64,000 bases of DNA. Source: a bacterium. GTDB lineage: Bacteria; Sumerlaeota; Sumerlaeia; SLMS01; JAHLLQ01. Both the position numbers and the translations under genes were made by a program. Positions 51,152 to 60,340 of the stretch are shown here, in pieces; the first letter of the stretch is position 1, and each line of letters opens with the position of its first letter. The stretch lies in NCBI GenBank assembly GCA_020444065.1, contig JAHLLQ010000002.1:186001-250000 (forward strand), given 5' to 3'. The notes below the pieces were generated by a model that saw only the letters and a program-made list of their open reading frames with translations, was not told where the DNA came from and did no database searches.

Positions 51152-52156
51152 CTAGCCCTCGGGAGTCTCTTCCTCTTCTTCGGCGATTCGTTCTTCCGCC
51201 TTGGCGTCGGCGATTCGGCCAAGCAGGAGCGAAATCTCAAACAACCCGTAGAGCGGAAGGGTCAGCACCATGAAAGTGAACGGATCGGCGGTGGGCGTCA
51301 CGACGGCCGCTACCACCAGCAGCGCCACAAAGATGTGCTTTCGCTTTCCGGCCAGGGTGTCTACGGAGACCAACCCCATCCGCGTCGCCAGCAGAACGAC
51401 GAGAGGCAGTTCAAAAAGCACACCGAAGACGAGCATGGAGGTCAACGCAAAGCTCAGATATGCGCGGATGTCGCTAAACACATAGGCCTGGTCGCTGGCA
51501 AAACCGGCGAAGAAGATCAGGGCGAATTTCAGGCAGTAGTAGGCAAACGCGGCCCCGATCGGGAACAGCACCAGGGCGCTGAAGTAGCACGGTCCTGCCC
51601 AGGCGCGCTCGTGCGGCAGCAGGCCCGGTGCGATGAACGCATAGACCTGCAGCAGGACATACGGCAGGGCCAGCAGGATGCCGAGCACCAGCGCGGCCTT
51701 CAGACGCACGATGAACGGATCCATCGGCCGCAAGTAGATCACACCGCTGCGTTCGACCGTGTCGACTGCCGCGAACGGCATCTCGGACCCCGGCGCGTGC
51801 AACTCGATGCGCGTGATCCGGCGTGTTTCGGCCTTTTCCGGGCGTTTGACCTGCGCTGTTGCCGTGGTGCCGTCATCGACCGGCTGAACAGCCCAATCCG
51901 GGATGATCTCCGGATTCAGCAGTTTCATCTGGCCATCATCCTGGATCTCGAACTGGACCGTCAGATCCTGCTTCGGCAGCAGGCCGGACTGGCGAATGGG
52001 ATCGAGCAACAGGTCGATTCCCACCGGCGCCAGGAAATACCCGACGATGCATCCGATGACGATCGCCACGACGGAACGCAGCAGCCGCGCCCGGAGCTCC
52101 TCGAGGTGCTCCAGGAAAGACAGGTTTTTCTCTTCGTGAAGATTGATCAGAGGCAC
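51152..52156 (-). CDS. tatC: Sec-independent protein translocase TatC
   Basis: 334 residues, longer than the usual 250. FLEHLEELRARLL at the N-terminus and six hydrophobic helices with FIAPGLLPHERAW are standard. The extra length is a polar insert of about 75 residues in the first periplasmic loop (about 60-135, between LLPKQDL and MDPFIVRLK). TatC recognises twin-arginine signals and works with TatA. The GTG start is 28 bases after tatA. Confidence 0.92.
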   Translation of the reverse strand: MPLINLHEEKNLSFLEHLEELRARLLRSVVAIVIGCIVGYFLAPVGIDLLLDPIRQSGLLPKQDLTVQFEIQDDGQMKLLNPEIIPDWAVQPVDDGTTATAQVKRPEKAETRRITRIELHAPGSEMPFAAVDTVERSGVIYLRPMDPFIVRLKAALVLGILLALPYVLLQVYAFIAPGLLPHERAWAGPCYFSALVLFPIGAAFAYYCLKFALIFFAGFASDQAYVFSDIRAYLSFALTSMLVFGVLFELPLVVLLATRMGLVSVDTLAGKRKHIFVALLVVAAVVTPTADPFTFMVLTLPLYGLFEISLLLGRIADAKAEERIAEEEEETPEG

Positions 52157-52184
52157 GGGCGATCCGTTGGCGGGAACCCGTTAC

Positions 52185-52511
52185 TCAGGACTTGGATTCG
52201 CCGCCGGCTCCTCCAGAACTCGTGCTTACCGATTCAGCGGGCTTGGCTGCCTCGACGCGCTCACTGGGCTCCTCGCGGGGCAACTGATTTGCCGTCTTCT
52301 TTTGGGGCTTCTCGTCTTCTTCATCGATGTCATCCAGAGCATCGGAGAACTTGCTCGACGCGCTCTTGAATTCGCGCAGTCCGCGCCCCATGGCGCGGCC
52401 AAGCGAAGGCAGGCTCTTCGGCCCGAAGATAATCAGGACGATGACCAGGATGACTGCCATTTCCATCGGTCCGAGATTCATAAAACCCAATTCCAATGCG
52501 GGTGAAATCAT
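52185..52511 (-). CDS. tatA: Sec-independent protein translocase TatA
   Basis: 108 residues from ATG 52511. One helix (PMEMAVILVIVLIIFGPKSLP) followed by the amphipathic LGRAMGRGLREFKSA segment with the FGP hinge is diagnostic. The C-terminal 60 residues are charged and Ser/Gly-rich, as usual. ATG 52481, just before NLGPMEM, is an equally plausible start. First in a tatA-tatC operon; no separate TatB is seen. Confidence 0.9.
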   Translation of the reverse strand: MISPALELGFMNLGPMEMAVILVIVLIIFGPKSLPSLGRAMGRGLREFKSASSKFSDALDDIDEEDEKPQKKTANQLPREEPSERVEAAKPAESVSTSSGGAGGESKS

Positions 52512-52689
52512 TGCGTGCTGCCTTCGTTTTCGGGTTGGACGCCGGCCGCAACCGCAGGCCTTCCAGCATCCTGTATGCAAGAAATGGTGCAACCCGGCGG
52601 GTCGGACGGTCAATGAGTACTTGCTCCCGGTTCCTTAGGGCTCGTACTCCTACTTGTGGCCGCAAGGCGATCCCGCGATTCGAGGCCTC

Positions 52690-54009
52690 ATGTCCGATCG
52701 CCCGAACATTCTGATGGTCAGTTACTTCTTCCCGCCGGCGGCGACGGGCGTTCGGCGCGTGCTGTCTCTGTGCCGCTATCTGCCGGAGTCCGACTGGCGG
52801 CCGATCGTGTTGTCGGTCAAGCCCGTGGCGGGGGAGGGCCGCGATGCCGCCCCGCTGGCCGATCCGAGAATCGCGATCGTCCCTGTCGAAAGGACCGGCT
52901 CGCTCGACCCTTTTCGCCTGATGCACCTGTGGCAGAGCCGCCGAGCGCCAACCTCCGCTCTCGGCGGCAAGAGCAGCGGCCGTCGCCAGGCCGTCATGGA
53001 CTTCCTGCGGCGCTTTGTTTTCTTCCCGGATGACCGCGCCGGCTGGGTGCCATTCGCCGTCTGGCGGGGCGTGCGGCTGGTCCGTCGGAACAAACTGCAG
53101 GCAATATATTCCAGCAATTATCCTCAGAGCGCCCATCTAGTGGCGGGCTTGGTGAGCGCTCTCACCGGCGTTCCCTGGCTCGCGGATTTCCGGGACGGGT
53201 GGACCCAGAATCCTGCCTTCCACAGGCCCGGGAATCGTCTCATGGCGGCGCTGCAGGGTTGGGGGGAGCGTTTTGTCGCCCGCCGAGCGCAACGAATTGT
53301 CACAGTCTCGCCCCCGATTACGCGCCATTTGCAGGGTCTTCGCCCCTCGGATCGCGAGCCGGCCACCACGATCTGGAATGGTATGGACACGGCCGAGACC
53401 GGCGGATTGGGCGAGGCTGCCAGGCCGTTGAACCCGGGAAAAACGACACTTGTCTATACTGGTACGTTTTTTGGACGGCGGCGCCCTGATCTATTCCTCG
53501 CCGCCCTCGCCCGTGTGCTGAAGCGGGATCCCTCCCGGGCGGATCGCCTGCGGGTTCGGATGCGGTGTGACTTGACCCCGCGCGAACGTGAAATGGCCGC
53601 CCGCGGACCGCTCAAGGAGGTCGTGGAACTCCTTCCCCCCGTTCCCTTCCGAGAGTGCCTGCGCGAGCAGAGCCGAGCCGACACCTTTCTGCTGATTCTC
53701 GAATCCGGCCCAGGAGCCGAGATTATGGTCAGCCAGAAGGTTTTCGAGTATCTGGCGTTCCGCCGCCCGATCTTCGCCCTCGTGCCGGAGGGCGCTGCGG
53801 CGGAACTGCTTCGGGACACCGGCGGAGCAACTATCGCCCATCCTGCTCCCGCTGGCGACGTGGCAGACGCCCTGGCGCAGTTCCTGACGCGCGTTGAGGA
53901 AGGCAGACACGAGCGGCCGGCCGAATGGGTGCTCGAACGCTTCAATCGCCGCAGCCAGGCGCACGAGATTGCTCAGATTCTAGACAAAATGGTTGATCAG
54001 GCTCGATGA
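52690..54009 (+). CDS. GT4-like glycosyltransferase
   Basis: 439 residues. A GT-B fold enzyme: NILMVSYFFPPAATGVRR at the N-terminus, IYSSNYPQSAHLVAG, LADFRDGW, and the C-terminal domain with LVYTGTFFGRR, FLLILESGPGAEIMVSQKVFEYLAFRRP typical of sugar-nucleotide-binding GT4 enzymes. It acts in cell-surface polysaccharide or glycolipid synthesis. GAGG precedes ATG 52690; divergent from tatA. Confidence 0.85.
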   Translation: MSDRPNILMVSYFFPPAATGVRRVLSLCRYLPESDWRPIVLSVKPVAGEGRDAAPLADPRIAIVPVERTGSLDPFRLMHLWQSRRAPTSALGGKSSGRRQAVMDFLRRFVFFPDDRAGWVPFAVWRGVRLVRRNKLQAIYSSNYPQSAHLVAGLVSALTGVPWLADFRDGWTQNPAFHRPGNRLMAALQGWGERFVARRAQRIVTVSPPITRHLQGLRPSDREPATTIWNGMDTAETGGLGEAARPLNPGKTTLVYTGTFFGRRRPDLFLAALARVLKRDPSRADRLRVRMRCDLTPREREMAARGPLKEVVELLPPVPFRECLREQSRADTFLLILESGPGAEIMVSQKVFEYLAFRRPIFALVPEGAAAELLRDTGGATIAHPAPAGDVADALAQFLTRVEEGRHERPAEWVLERFNRRSQAHEIAQILDKMVDQAR

Positions 54010-54051
54010 ATCGCCCCGGATTCTCGCCTTCCTCGGCTGTCGAAATACGAT

Positions 54052-54080
54052 TTGCATTCAGACCAGGCATATCATCTAAT
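54052..54080 (+). promoter_or_regulatory. Possible sigma-70 promoter of the pilB-like gene
   Basis: TTGCAT at 54052-54057, a 17-base spacer and TCTAAT at 54075-54080, 80 bases before ATG 54160. The match to consensus is moderate. Confidence 0.35.
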
Positions 54081-54159
54081 CAGAACGGTTGCGCGGGGAG
54101 TTCCGACTTCTCCGGGCATGCGTGATCGCGCAGTCGACTAGATCAGAAGGGCGAGAGAT

Positions 54160-56376
54160 ATGAGCAGTCAGGATCCGTATTCAGACGCCAGGAAAAAGAT
54201 GGAGCTGTTGATCAAGCTCGAAGAGGCGACGACTCCTGAAGGCGCCGGACGGGGACGAGGCGGCGTTGGACCTCGTGGTGAATCTGCGACCCGAATCGGC
54301 AAGCCCGGAGCGATCCGAGGCGACGCGCAACGACGGACCAGCACCGGCACCTGGCAGCAACAGGCGGGTGTGCCGACGGATCCGGACGAAGAAGCCGCTC
54401 GCATTGGTCAAGGCCCGGCCCCTTCGCCCGCACAGTTCACGTCCGGCGAATTCGATATCGCCACGGAACTGAGCGAAGGCGATATGGTGCGCGCGCTGAC
54501 AGAGAAGGTCGGCCTTCCCTACGCGGACATTGGCGACTTCGAACTCGATGGCGAAGAAGGCGAACGCGTTCGCAGTTACATCCCATCGCAAACGGCACGC
54601 GAGCGGCGCATCTATCCGCTGAAGGAAGAAACGAAACCCGGACGTCGCCCCGTCCTGACAGTCGCTATCAGCGACCCGCTGAATATCACCATCGTCGACG
54701 ATTTGCGTCTCCTTCTCCCCGAACACGACATCGAAGCCGTCGTCATCAACGAGGACGACATCGTGGAAGCGATCGACCGGTTCTACGGCGTCGGCGATGA
54801 GACGCTCGACAACGTCATTGACTCGCTTGGCGAAGAAGAGGATGACGAAGATTCCGGACTCTTGTCCTCGGGCAATGAGTTAGAAATCGATCTTGAGAAG
54901 TTGGCTAACGATCCGCCCGTCATCAAGCTGGTGAACTTGCTCTTGATCCAGGCGATTCAGGACCGCGCATCCGACTTGCACATCGAGCCCTTCGCCGGCT
55001 CACTGCGCATTCGCTATCGTGTTGACGGTGTGTTGCGCGAAATCCCTTCGCCTCCAAAGAGCCTCCAGCTTGGACTGATCAGCCGCCTGAAGGTCATGGG
55101 TGGCATGAACATCTCGGAAACACGCGCGCCCCAGGACGGTCGTATCCGAATTTCAATCTCAGGCAAGGAAGTCGACTTGCGTTGTTCCTCCGTTCCGACG
55201 GTGTACGGCGAATCGCTCGTGATGCGTATTCTCGACAAGAGCACGATGATGATCGGCATTCGCCAGCTCGGGTTCCAGAAGGAACCGCTCGAGATGGTTC
55301 TCGATTCCGCCCACAAGCCGAATGGCATTCTGCTCGTCACCGGTCCGACCGGCTGCGGCAAGACGACGACCCTCTATTCCGTCCTGAACGAAGTTTTTGA
55401 CTCCGGCTTGAAGTTCATCACGACCGAGGATCCGGTCGAGTATGAGCTGCCCGGCGTTGTGCAGGTTAACATCAACGCGAAGGTGAACCTGACTTTCGCG
55501 GCGTGCCTCCGCAGTATCCTGCGACAGGACCCCGACGTGATTCTCGTCGGCGAGATTCGTGACGTTGAGACGGCTGAAATCTCCATCCAGGCGGCTCTGA
55601 CGGGCCACATGGTGTTCTCGACGCTTCACACGAACTCCTCAGCCGCCACGCTGACCCGCCTGATCGACATGGGCATCGAACCCTTCCTGCTGACCTCGAC
55701 GCTGCGTTGCGTCGTTGGCCAGCGCCTGATCCGTACAATTTGTCCCATGTGCAAGGAGCCCTACATCCCGACGGACGAGGAACTTGAAGAGTTCGCCGTC
55801 ACCCGCGAAGAGGTTCAGGACATCACCTTCTTTGCCGGCCGCGGCTGCGACGATTGCAACTTCAGCGGCTACAAGGGTCGTCTTGGTCTCTTCGAAGTCA
55901 TGACGATCACCGAAGAACTCCGCGAACTGATCCTGCAGCGCGCAACAACCGACGAAATCCACGCTCTGGCCGTTCACCAGGGAATGCAGACGATGCGCAG
56001 CGATGGTTGGCTGAAGGTTTGCCTCGGCGCTACGACCTTTGAGGAAGTCGGTCGCCAGACTCCGCGCGAAAGCGAAGAGTCGGCACGTCTCGAAGCCATG
56101 TCCGCCAAGCGGTCGCTGGCACGCATCGAGGAAGCCCGCCGCAAGCGCGAAGCGGAAGACCGCATCGACGAAGAGGGAGAGGATTACCAGGAGTTTGGAA
56201 TCCCGGAGGTCGTCGAGGAAGAAGTGCCACAGCAGCTTGCGGAAGAGCCCTTGGTCGAGGAGCCGATCGCTCAGGAGCCCGACTCCGACGACGAATTGAT
56301 GCCCCCGCCGATGCTCGGTCTCGAGCCAACCGAGCCGAAAGAGGAGCCCGGTGGCGAGGACGCCACGAGAGTTTGA
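54160..56376 (+). CDS. Type II secretion/type IV pilus assembly ATPase
   Basis: 738 residues. A low-complexity N-terminus (20-90), an MshEN domain (about 100-220), then the GspE/PilB core: Walker A GPTGCGKTTT (from 395), an Asp box (ITTEDPVEYELPG), Walker B with DPDVILVGEIRD, and a His box (GHMVFSTLHTN). A zinc tetracysteine uses Cys528, Cys531, Cys563 and Cys566. It drives pilin or pseudopilin assembly. A 130-residue acidic tail is unusual. It is not beside other secretion genes; the secretin-like protein and three pilin-like proteins are scattered in the window. Confidence 0.93.
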   Translation: MSSQDPYSDARKKMELLIKLEEATTPEGAGRGRGGVGPRGESATRIGKPGAIRGDAQRRTSTGTWQQQAGVPTDPDEEAARIGQGPAPSPAQFTSGEFDIATELSEGDMVRALTEKVGLPYADIGDFELDGEEGERVRSYIPSQTARERRIYPLKEETKPGRRPVLTVAISDPLNITIVDDLRLLLPEHDIEAVVINEDDIVEAIDRFYGVGDETLDNVIDSLGEEEDDEDSGLLSSGNELEIDLEKLANDPPVIKLVNLLLIQAIQDRASDLHIEPFAGSLRIRYRVDGVLREIPSPPKSLQLGLISRLKVMGGMNISETRAPQDGRIRISISGKEVDLRCSSVPTVYGESLVMRILDKSTMMIGIRQLGFQKEPLEMVLDSAHKPNGILLVTGPTGCGKTTTLYSVLNEVFDSGLKFITTEDPVEYELPGVVQVNINAKVNLTFAACLRSILRQDPDVILVGEIRDVETAEISIQAALTGHMVFSTLHTNSSAATLTRLIDMGIEPFLLTSTLRCVVGQRLIRTICPMCKEPYIPTDEELEEFAVTREEVQDITFFAGRGCDDCNFSGYKGRLGLFEVMTITEELRELILQRATTDEIHALAVHQGMQTMRSDGWLKVCLGATTFEEVGRQTPRESEESARLEAMSAKRSLARIEEARRKREAEDRIDEEGEDYQEFGIPEVVEEEVPQQLAEEPLVEEPIAQEPDSDDELMPPPMLGLEPTEPKEEPGGEDATRV

Positions 56377-56387
56377 ACCACGTTTCT

Positions 56388-56424
56388 GTGAGGGCTGGCC
56401 AGGTGCCGGCCCTCACGGATTTTT
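56388..56424 (+). terminator. Terminator after the pilB-like gene
   Basis: An 8-bp stem (56388-56395 with 56409-56416), extendable past one mismatch, followed by GGATTTTTC. Confidence 0.85.
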
Positions 56425-56611
56425 CAGGTGTTCATTGGTCGGGGTGATCGAAATCCGGGCAGACAATCGCCAGGAATGGCATTTGAGTTGACCCGGTCGT
56501 GCACCTGCGCGAACGGTCTAGTCGGAACCAGACCTGACGTCGGCCCGGGAGAAGCCGGCGACCGGAGGGCTCTGTTCCGGAGAATCCACCACCAAGCGGG
56601 GAACATCGGGA

Positions 56612-57319
56612 ATGGGACAGGCTTCCACAGCGAACAGGAATCTCGGCGAGATCCTGCTGCGCGAAGGGCTGATTAACGAAGAGCAGTTCAATCAGGGCAT
56701 GCGTGAGTATGAACTGAGCGAGCGGCCCCTGTCGCGTATCTTCGTCGAAATGGGCGCCATTACAGAGGGCGTCAAGATCGGCGTCCTGCAGAAGCGCTGC
56801 GATTGCGAGCTCGTTAGCCTGCGCGATCTATCGCCCCGAATTGACGCCGTCCAACTTGTCCCACGCCCTCTGTGTGAAAAGCACCACCTCGTGCCTCTGA
56901 AGACCGATAAAGGACGCCTCCTCGTTGCGATGGAGGATCCCACGGATATGCGCGCTCTACGCGCCCTGGAGACCGTTTCGGGTATGCCGATCGCCCCGCT
57001 GCTGGCAAAGTCCGCAGAGATTCAAGATGTCATCAGTGGGCTCCCTGAGGATAAGGAGATCGGCGAGACCGCCCCCGCCCACGGGCTTTTCTATAAGATC
57101 GCAAAGGCTGTCACTCTTCCAATCATCTGGGGGTTGCCAGTGGGCATCTTCGTCTACGCGATCTACTACGTGGAAGGCATCAGTGACATCTGGAAGGAAA
57201 TGGACTTCGATTCCTTCGAGCGCGTGCTGTTCTTCCTGCTCGCCTGGAGCGCCTGGGCGATCGTCGCCTATTGGATCAACGACATCATTTTCGGTACCAG
57301 CTCTGAACAAGAGGCTTGA
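56612..57319 (+). CDS. Short MshEN-domain membrane protein
   Basis: 235 residues. Residues 8-155 are an MshEN domain (NLGEILLREGLINEEQFNQGM ... HHLVPLKTDKGRLLVAMEDPTD), here the last soluble part of the protein; two hydrophobic helices follow (LPIIWGLPVGIFVYAIYY and VLFFLLAWSAWAIVAYW). No ATPase motif. If this MshEN binds cyclic di-GMP, the protein could report it at the membrane. It lies after the pilB-like gene on the same strand, with a terminator between. Confidence 0.75.
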   Translation: MGQASTANRNLGEILLREGLINEEQFNQGMREYELSERPLSRIFVEMGAITEGVKIGVLQKRCDCELVSLRDLSPRIDAVQLVPRPLCEKHHLVPLKTDKGRLLVAMEDPTDMRALRALETVSGMPIAPLLAKSAEIQDVISGLPEDKEIGETAPAHGLFYKIAKAVTLPIIWGLPVGIFVYAIYYVEGISDIWKEMDFDSFERVLFFLLAWSAWAIVAYWINDIIFGTSSEQEA

Positions 57320-57386
57320 TCGCTCTCGGCCCGGGCGGAAACACTGGCGGGGCAGGATTGGACGCTCCCTGCATCGGAGGAATATC

Positions 57387-57899
57387 GTGCGCGCCCCGGC
57401 TGTACAGCACCACCGCTCAAATTCCCTCACCGCCACTTCGCTTTCGAGCGTGGCCAGGCTGATTTGCATTGTCATCGTGGGATTGTCCCTCTCGGGATGT
57501 GGTATCCTTTCCCGAAACAGCGATGCGATTCCCCCGAATGCGGCAAAGATTCTGGTGCGCTATCAATGGACTGCTGCGGATGAGAAGACCCCGCCCGTGG
57601 CGTTCCACGTGTACCGCGCCGATGATGCCATCGGGCCGTTCGAATGCCTGACCTCCAATCCCATCAAGACCGGCAGCCACAAAGCCGGTGAGACGTTCAT
57701 CGTCTTGAAGGATGTCGGGGTTGAGATGGGCCAGACCTACTACTACTACCTGGAACGTGTTACCCCGAGTGGCGAGCGCGCGAAGTGGACATCGGTGACG
57801 TCCGCAACGGCGCTGCTTCCGCTGGAGCCGGCGGATCACAGGGAGTATGGGAAATTGCAGGACGTGCAGCGAAAGAAGCAGCGCGGCAAGGACTCCTAA
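57387..57899 (+). CDS. Lipoprotein with fibronectin-III-like domain
   Basis: 170 residues from GTG 57387, which follows GGAGG at ideal spacing. A lipobox (LSGC, Cys38) ends the signal region. The body (50-150) has a beta-sandwich pattern ending GQTYYYYLERVTPSGERAKWTSV, as in fibronectin type III domains. Function unknown. The next gene starts 37 bases later. Confidence 0.75.
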   Translation: MRAPAVQHHRSNSLTATSLSSVARLICIVIVGLSLSGCGILSRNSDAIPPNAAKILVRYQWTAADEKTPPVAFHVYRADDAIGPFECLTSNPIKTGSHKAGETFIVLKDVGVEMGQTYYYYLERVTPSGERAKWTSVTSATALLPLEPADHREYGKLQDVQRKKQRGKDS

Positions 57900-57936
57900 C
57901 CTTCTCCCGATCCATCCGGTCAGATCAGCCGGAGAG

Positions 57937-59436
57937 ATGATGATGACTATGACGACTCGATTCACCCGCTTCCTGATGGCAATACTGGCTCTGGCCCTGG
58001 TCGCTTCGACACCCATCGTCGTGCATGCTCAGGTGATGGACCAGAAGACGCGGGAGGAACGCATCAAGGAGCACGAAGAACGCGTCCGCAAGATCATCGA
58101 GGAACGCCGCCAGCAGCGACTGGAGCAGGAGCGTCAGCGTCAGTTGGAAGAAGTCGAGAATCGCGGCCAGCCGCAGCCGGACCAGCCGAAGCCCGAGGAA
58201 CAACAGGCTGAAGAGCCCGCACAGGAAGAACCGCGTTTCGGCACCGTTCTGCTCTATGTCCTCTTCTACGAGGCAGACACGGATACCATGGAACTGGATA
58301 CGGTAGTGACCGAAGGCGATCGCTTCCTTTCGGAAGTTCGTCTTCAGAACGACAACTCTGTTCCATTCGACCGTGTTCGCCTGGCGCTCAAATACGACAA
58401 GCGCTTCATCAAGCCGCTGCGCGTCTTCGACGACGAACTGCGGCCATTTCTCCAGGGCGATCCGATCTTCAAGGTTAATCAGCGCGATAGCATTCTGATT
58501 TACGATGCGAGGTTCAAGGCGCCGCGTTTTACCAAGCAGGTACCGGTGCTCAAGATCGTCTGGGAAGCGATTCGTCCAACCGAACACACGGGTTTGGATT
58601 TCGAGTTCGCTTCCGGGGAAACCGAGCAGGCTATTCACACCGGCGTTTATCAATCCGACCGCAATATCCTCGGCGACGAATCCGATCCCCTCGATGGGGT
58701 CCTTGGCGGCTCTGTGCTTGTGATGCGCAAGCCGTCGGACAATGCGCTGAGCTCGAAGACGGAGATTCTGCAGGGCAAGAAGGAAGAGCTGCGCGAGCTC
58801 TACCTTGGCAGCGTCGGCGCGAACCAGCAGGCCGGCATTGCACTTGAGGGGCCGAGCAAACCGATTGTCGTCGGCGAGACTTTTGATGTCGACGTCGTCT
58901 TGAATAATCCCGATGGGGCGATCATCGACACACTACGCTTCTTCATCCATTTCAATCCCGACCTCCTGGAAGTCGTCGATTCAGACAAAGGCAATTGGAT
59001 CAAGCGTGGCATCAACGTTCTCGACGGTCCCTTCCGCAGCGACTACCCGTTCGATTTCCACAAGCGCAACGAAGCGGACAACGTGCGCGGCCTGATCAAC
59101 TACTCGATGGCCCTTGGCGACAGTCTCGCGCTGCCGACAGGGACTTTCGCGCGGATTCGTTTCCGCGCACGCCAGCCAATCGAGGATACGACCATCAGCC
59201 TGATTCGCACGCGTCAGGGGGCCGGCGCATTGACGGCGATCCAGAACTTCGGTTTTGACCTGTTCACGCCGGACCCGGAACTCAGCGTGCCGGACATCAC
59301 GGTCGCCATTTCTGCGGAGCCGATGGACGCGGAGGTTGCATCCGCCGGCGAAGGCGAAGTTGCCCCGGAAGAGCCCGTCGATCCCTCGCAGGCCAGCGGC
59401 ATGGAATTCCAAAGCATGATCCCTGGCGCTCGCTGA
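57937..59436 (+). CDS. Exported protein with cohesin-like domain
   Basis: 499 residues from ATG 57937; GGAGAG sits immediately before it, so 57943 or 57949 may be the true start. Sec signal to about residue 31 (VVHAQ). A charged coiled-coil (35-80) and a Pro/Gln/Glu-rich linker precede two beta-sandwich regions; the second (about 310-440) contains GETFDVDVVLNNPDGAIIDTL and NPDLLEVVDSDKG, the cohesin pattern used in protein docking. The C-terminus is acidic. No dockerin was seen in the window. Confidence 0.75.
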   Translation: MMMTMTTRFTRFLMAILALALVASTPIVVHAQVMDQKTREERIKEHEERVRKIIEERRQQRLEQERQRQLEEVENRGQPQPDQPKPEEQQAEEPAQEEPRFGTVLLYVLFYEADTDTMELDTVVTEGDRFLSEVRLQNDNSVPFDRVRLALKYDKRFIKPLRVFDDELRPFLQGDPIFKVNQRDSILIYDARFKAPRFTKQVPVLKIVWEAIRPTEHTGLDFEFASGETEQAIHTGVYQSDRNILGDESDPLDGVLGGSVLVMRKPSDNALSSKTEILQGKKEELRELYLGSVGANQQAGIALEGPSKPIVVGETFDVDVVLNNPDGAIIDTLRFFIHFNPDLLEVVDSDKGNWIKRGINVLDGPFRSDYPFDFHKRNEADNVRGLINYSMALGDSLALPTGTFARIRFRARQPIEDTTISLIRTRQGAGALTAIQNFGFDLFTPDPELSVPDITVAISAEPMDAEVASAGEGEVAPEEPVDPSQASGMEFQSMIPGAR

Positions 59437-59515
59437 GAGTCGCCGCTTTGTCGGACCAAACGGGCTTGCTTCCCATCTCCGTGCCCCGCCATTGTCGCGC
59501 GCAGGAGATTCTCGG

Positions 59516-60328
59516 ATGCGATTCACTCTGCCGGTCCTGATTCTAGTCCTTTTGCTTGCCGGGTGCTCGGCGCCGAAAATGCACTTCGGTGCGCCCCCGG
59601 ATTATCCCGCGCTCGATCCCAAGCGACCCTTCGACCATTTGCTTCTCGATGAAGTCCTGGCCGGCGTCGTGGATCCGATCGATGGACGAGTCGACTACGA
59701 GCTGCTCGAAGACGTCTACCTGGCGGACATCGACGCGTACCTTGCGGCCGCAGGCGATGCCCCGGCCGATCGCTGGAGCGTTGGCGACCAGAAAACCTTC
59801 TGGATCAATGTTCACAACGCGGCCGTGCTTCGACTGATCATGAACGAATGGCCCATGCGGGACCTGGCCGCGACCGGGACGATGTTCCATGGCGATCTGC
59901 TCGACAGCAGACTCTGGCTGGCCGGCCAGTGGCGTTCCCCCCGCGATATCGAGGCGCTCGTCCTGCGGCGATTCGGCGACCCGCGCGCGTTCTTCGCCAT
60001 GAGTTGCGGAACGATGGATAGCCCCGTCCTGCGAAACGAGGCCTATCACGTCGAGACGATCGACATCCGATTGAACCTGGCGGCTGATGAATTCCTGCAC
60101 CGGCCCGACGCCATTCGGCTTGAGCACAATCGCAACGGCGGCACGGCCGTGCTTTCCAGCTACTTCCAGCAGCATCGCGAAGCATTTGCCGCAAAGGGCC
60201 AATCGCTGCTGGAAGGTCTTGCCCGATACCGCCCCGATCTGCTTCCCTTCAAGGATTACGCGATCGAATTCCGCGCTTCCGACGGAACGATCCGGGCCAC
60301 CGACCTGCCCCCGGCGGCGAACGATTGA
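59516..60328 (+). CDS. DUF547 lipoprotein
   Basis: 270 residues. Lipobox LAGC (Cys17). The DUF547 domain is marked by FWINVHNAAVLRL and by DPRAFFAMSCGT. Proteins of this family may be thiol-dependent enzymes, but the reaction is unknown. AGGAG precedes ATG 59516. Followed closely (12 bases) by the RpiB-like gene. Confidence 0.85.
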   Translation: MRFTLPVLILVLLLAGCSAPKMHFGAPPDYPALDPKRPFDHLLLDEVLAGVVDPIDGRVDYELLEDVYLADIDAYLAAAGDAPADRWSVGDQKTFWINVHNAAVLRLIMNEWPMRDLAATGTMFHGDLLDSRLWLAGQWRSPRDIEALVLRRFGDPRAFFAMSCGTMDSPVLRNEAYHVETIDIRLNLAADEFLHRPDAIRLEHNRNGGTAVLSSYFQQHREAFAAKGQSLLEGLARYRPDLLPFKDYAIEFRASDGTIRATDLPPAAND

Positions 60329-60340
60329 GAGGATGACACC

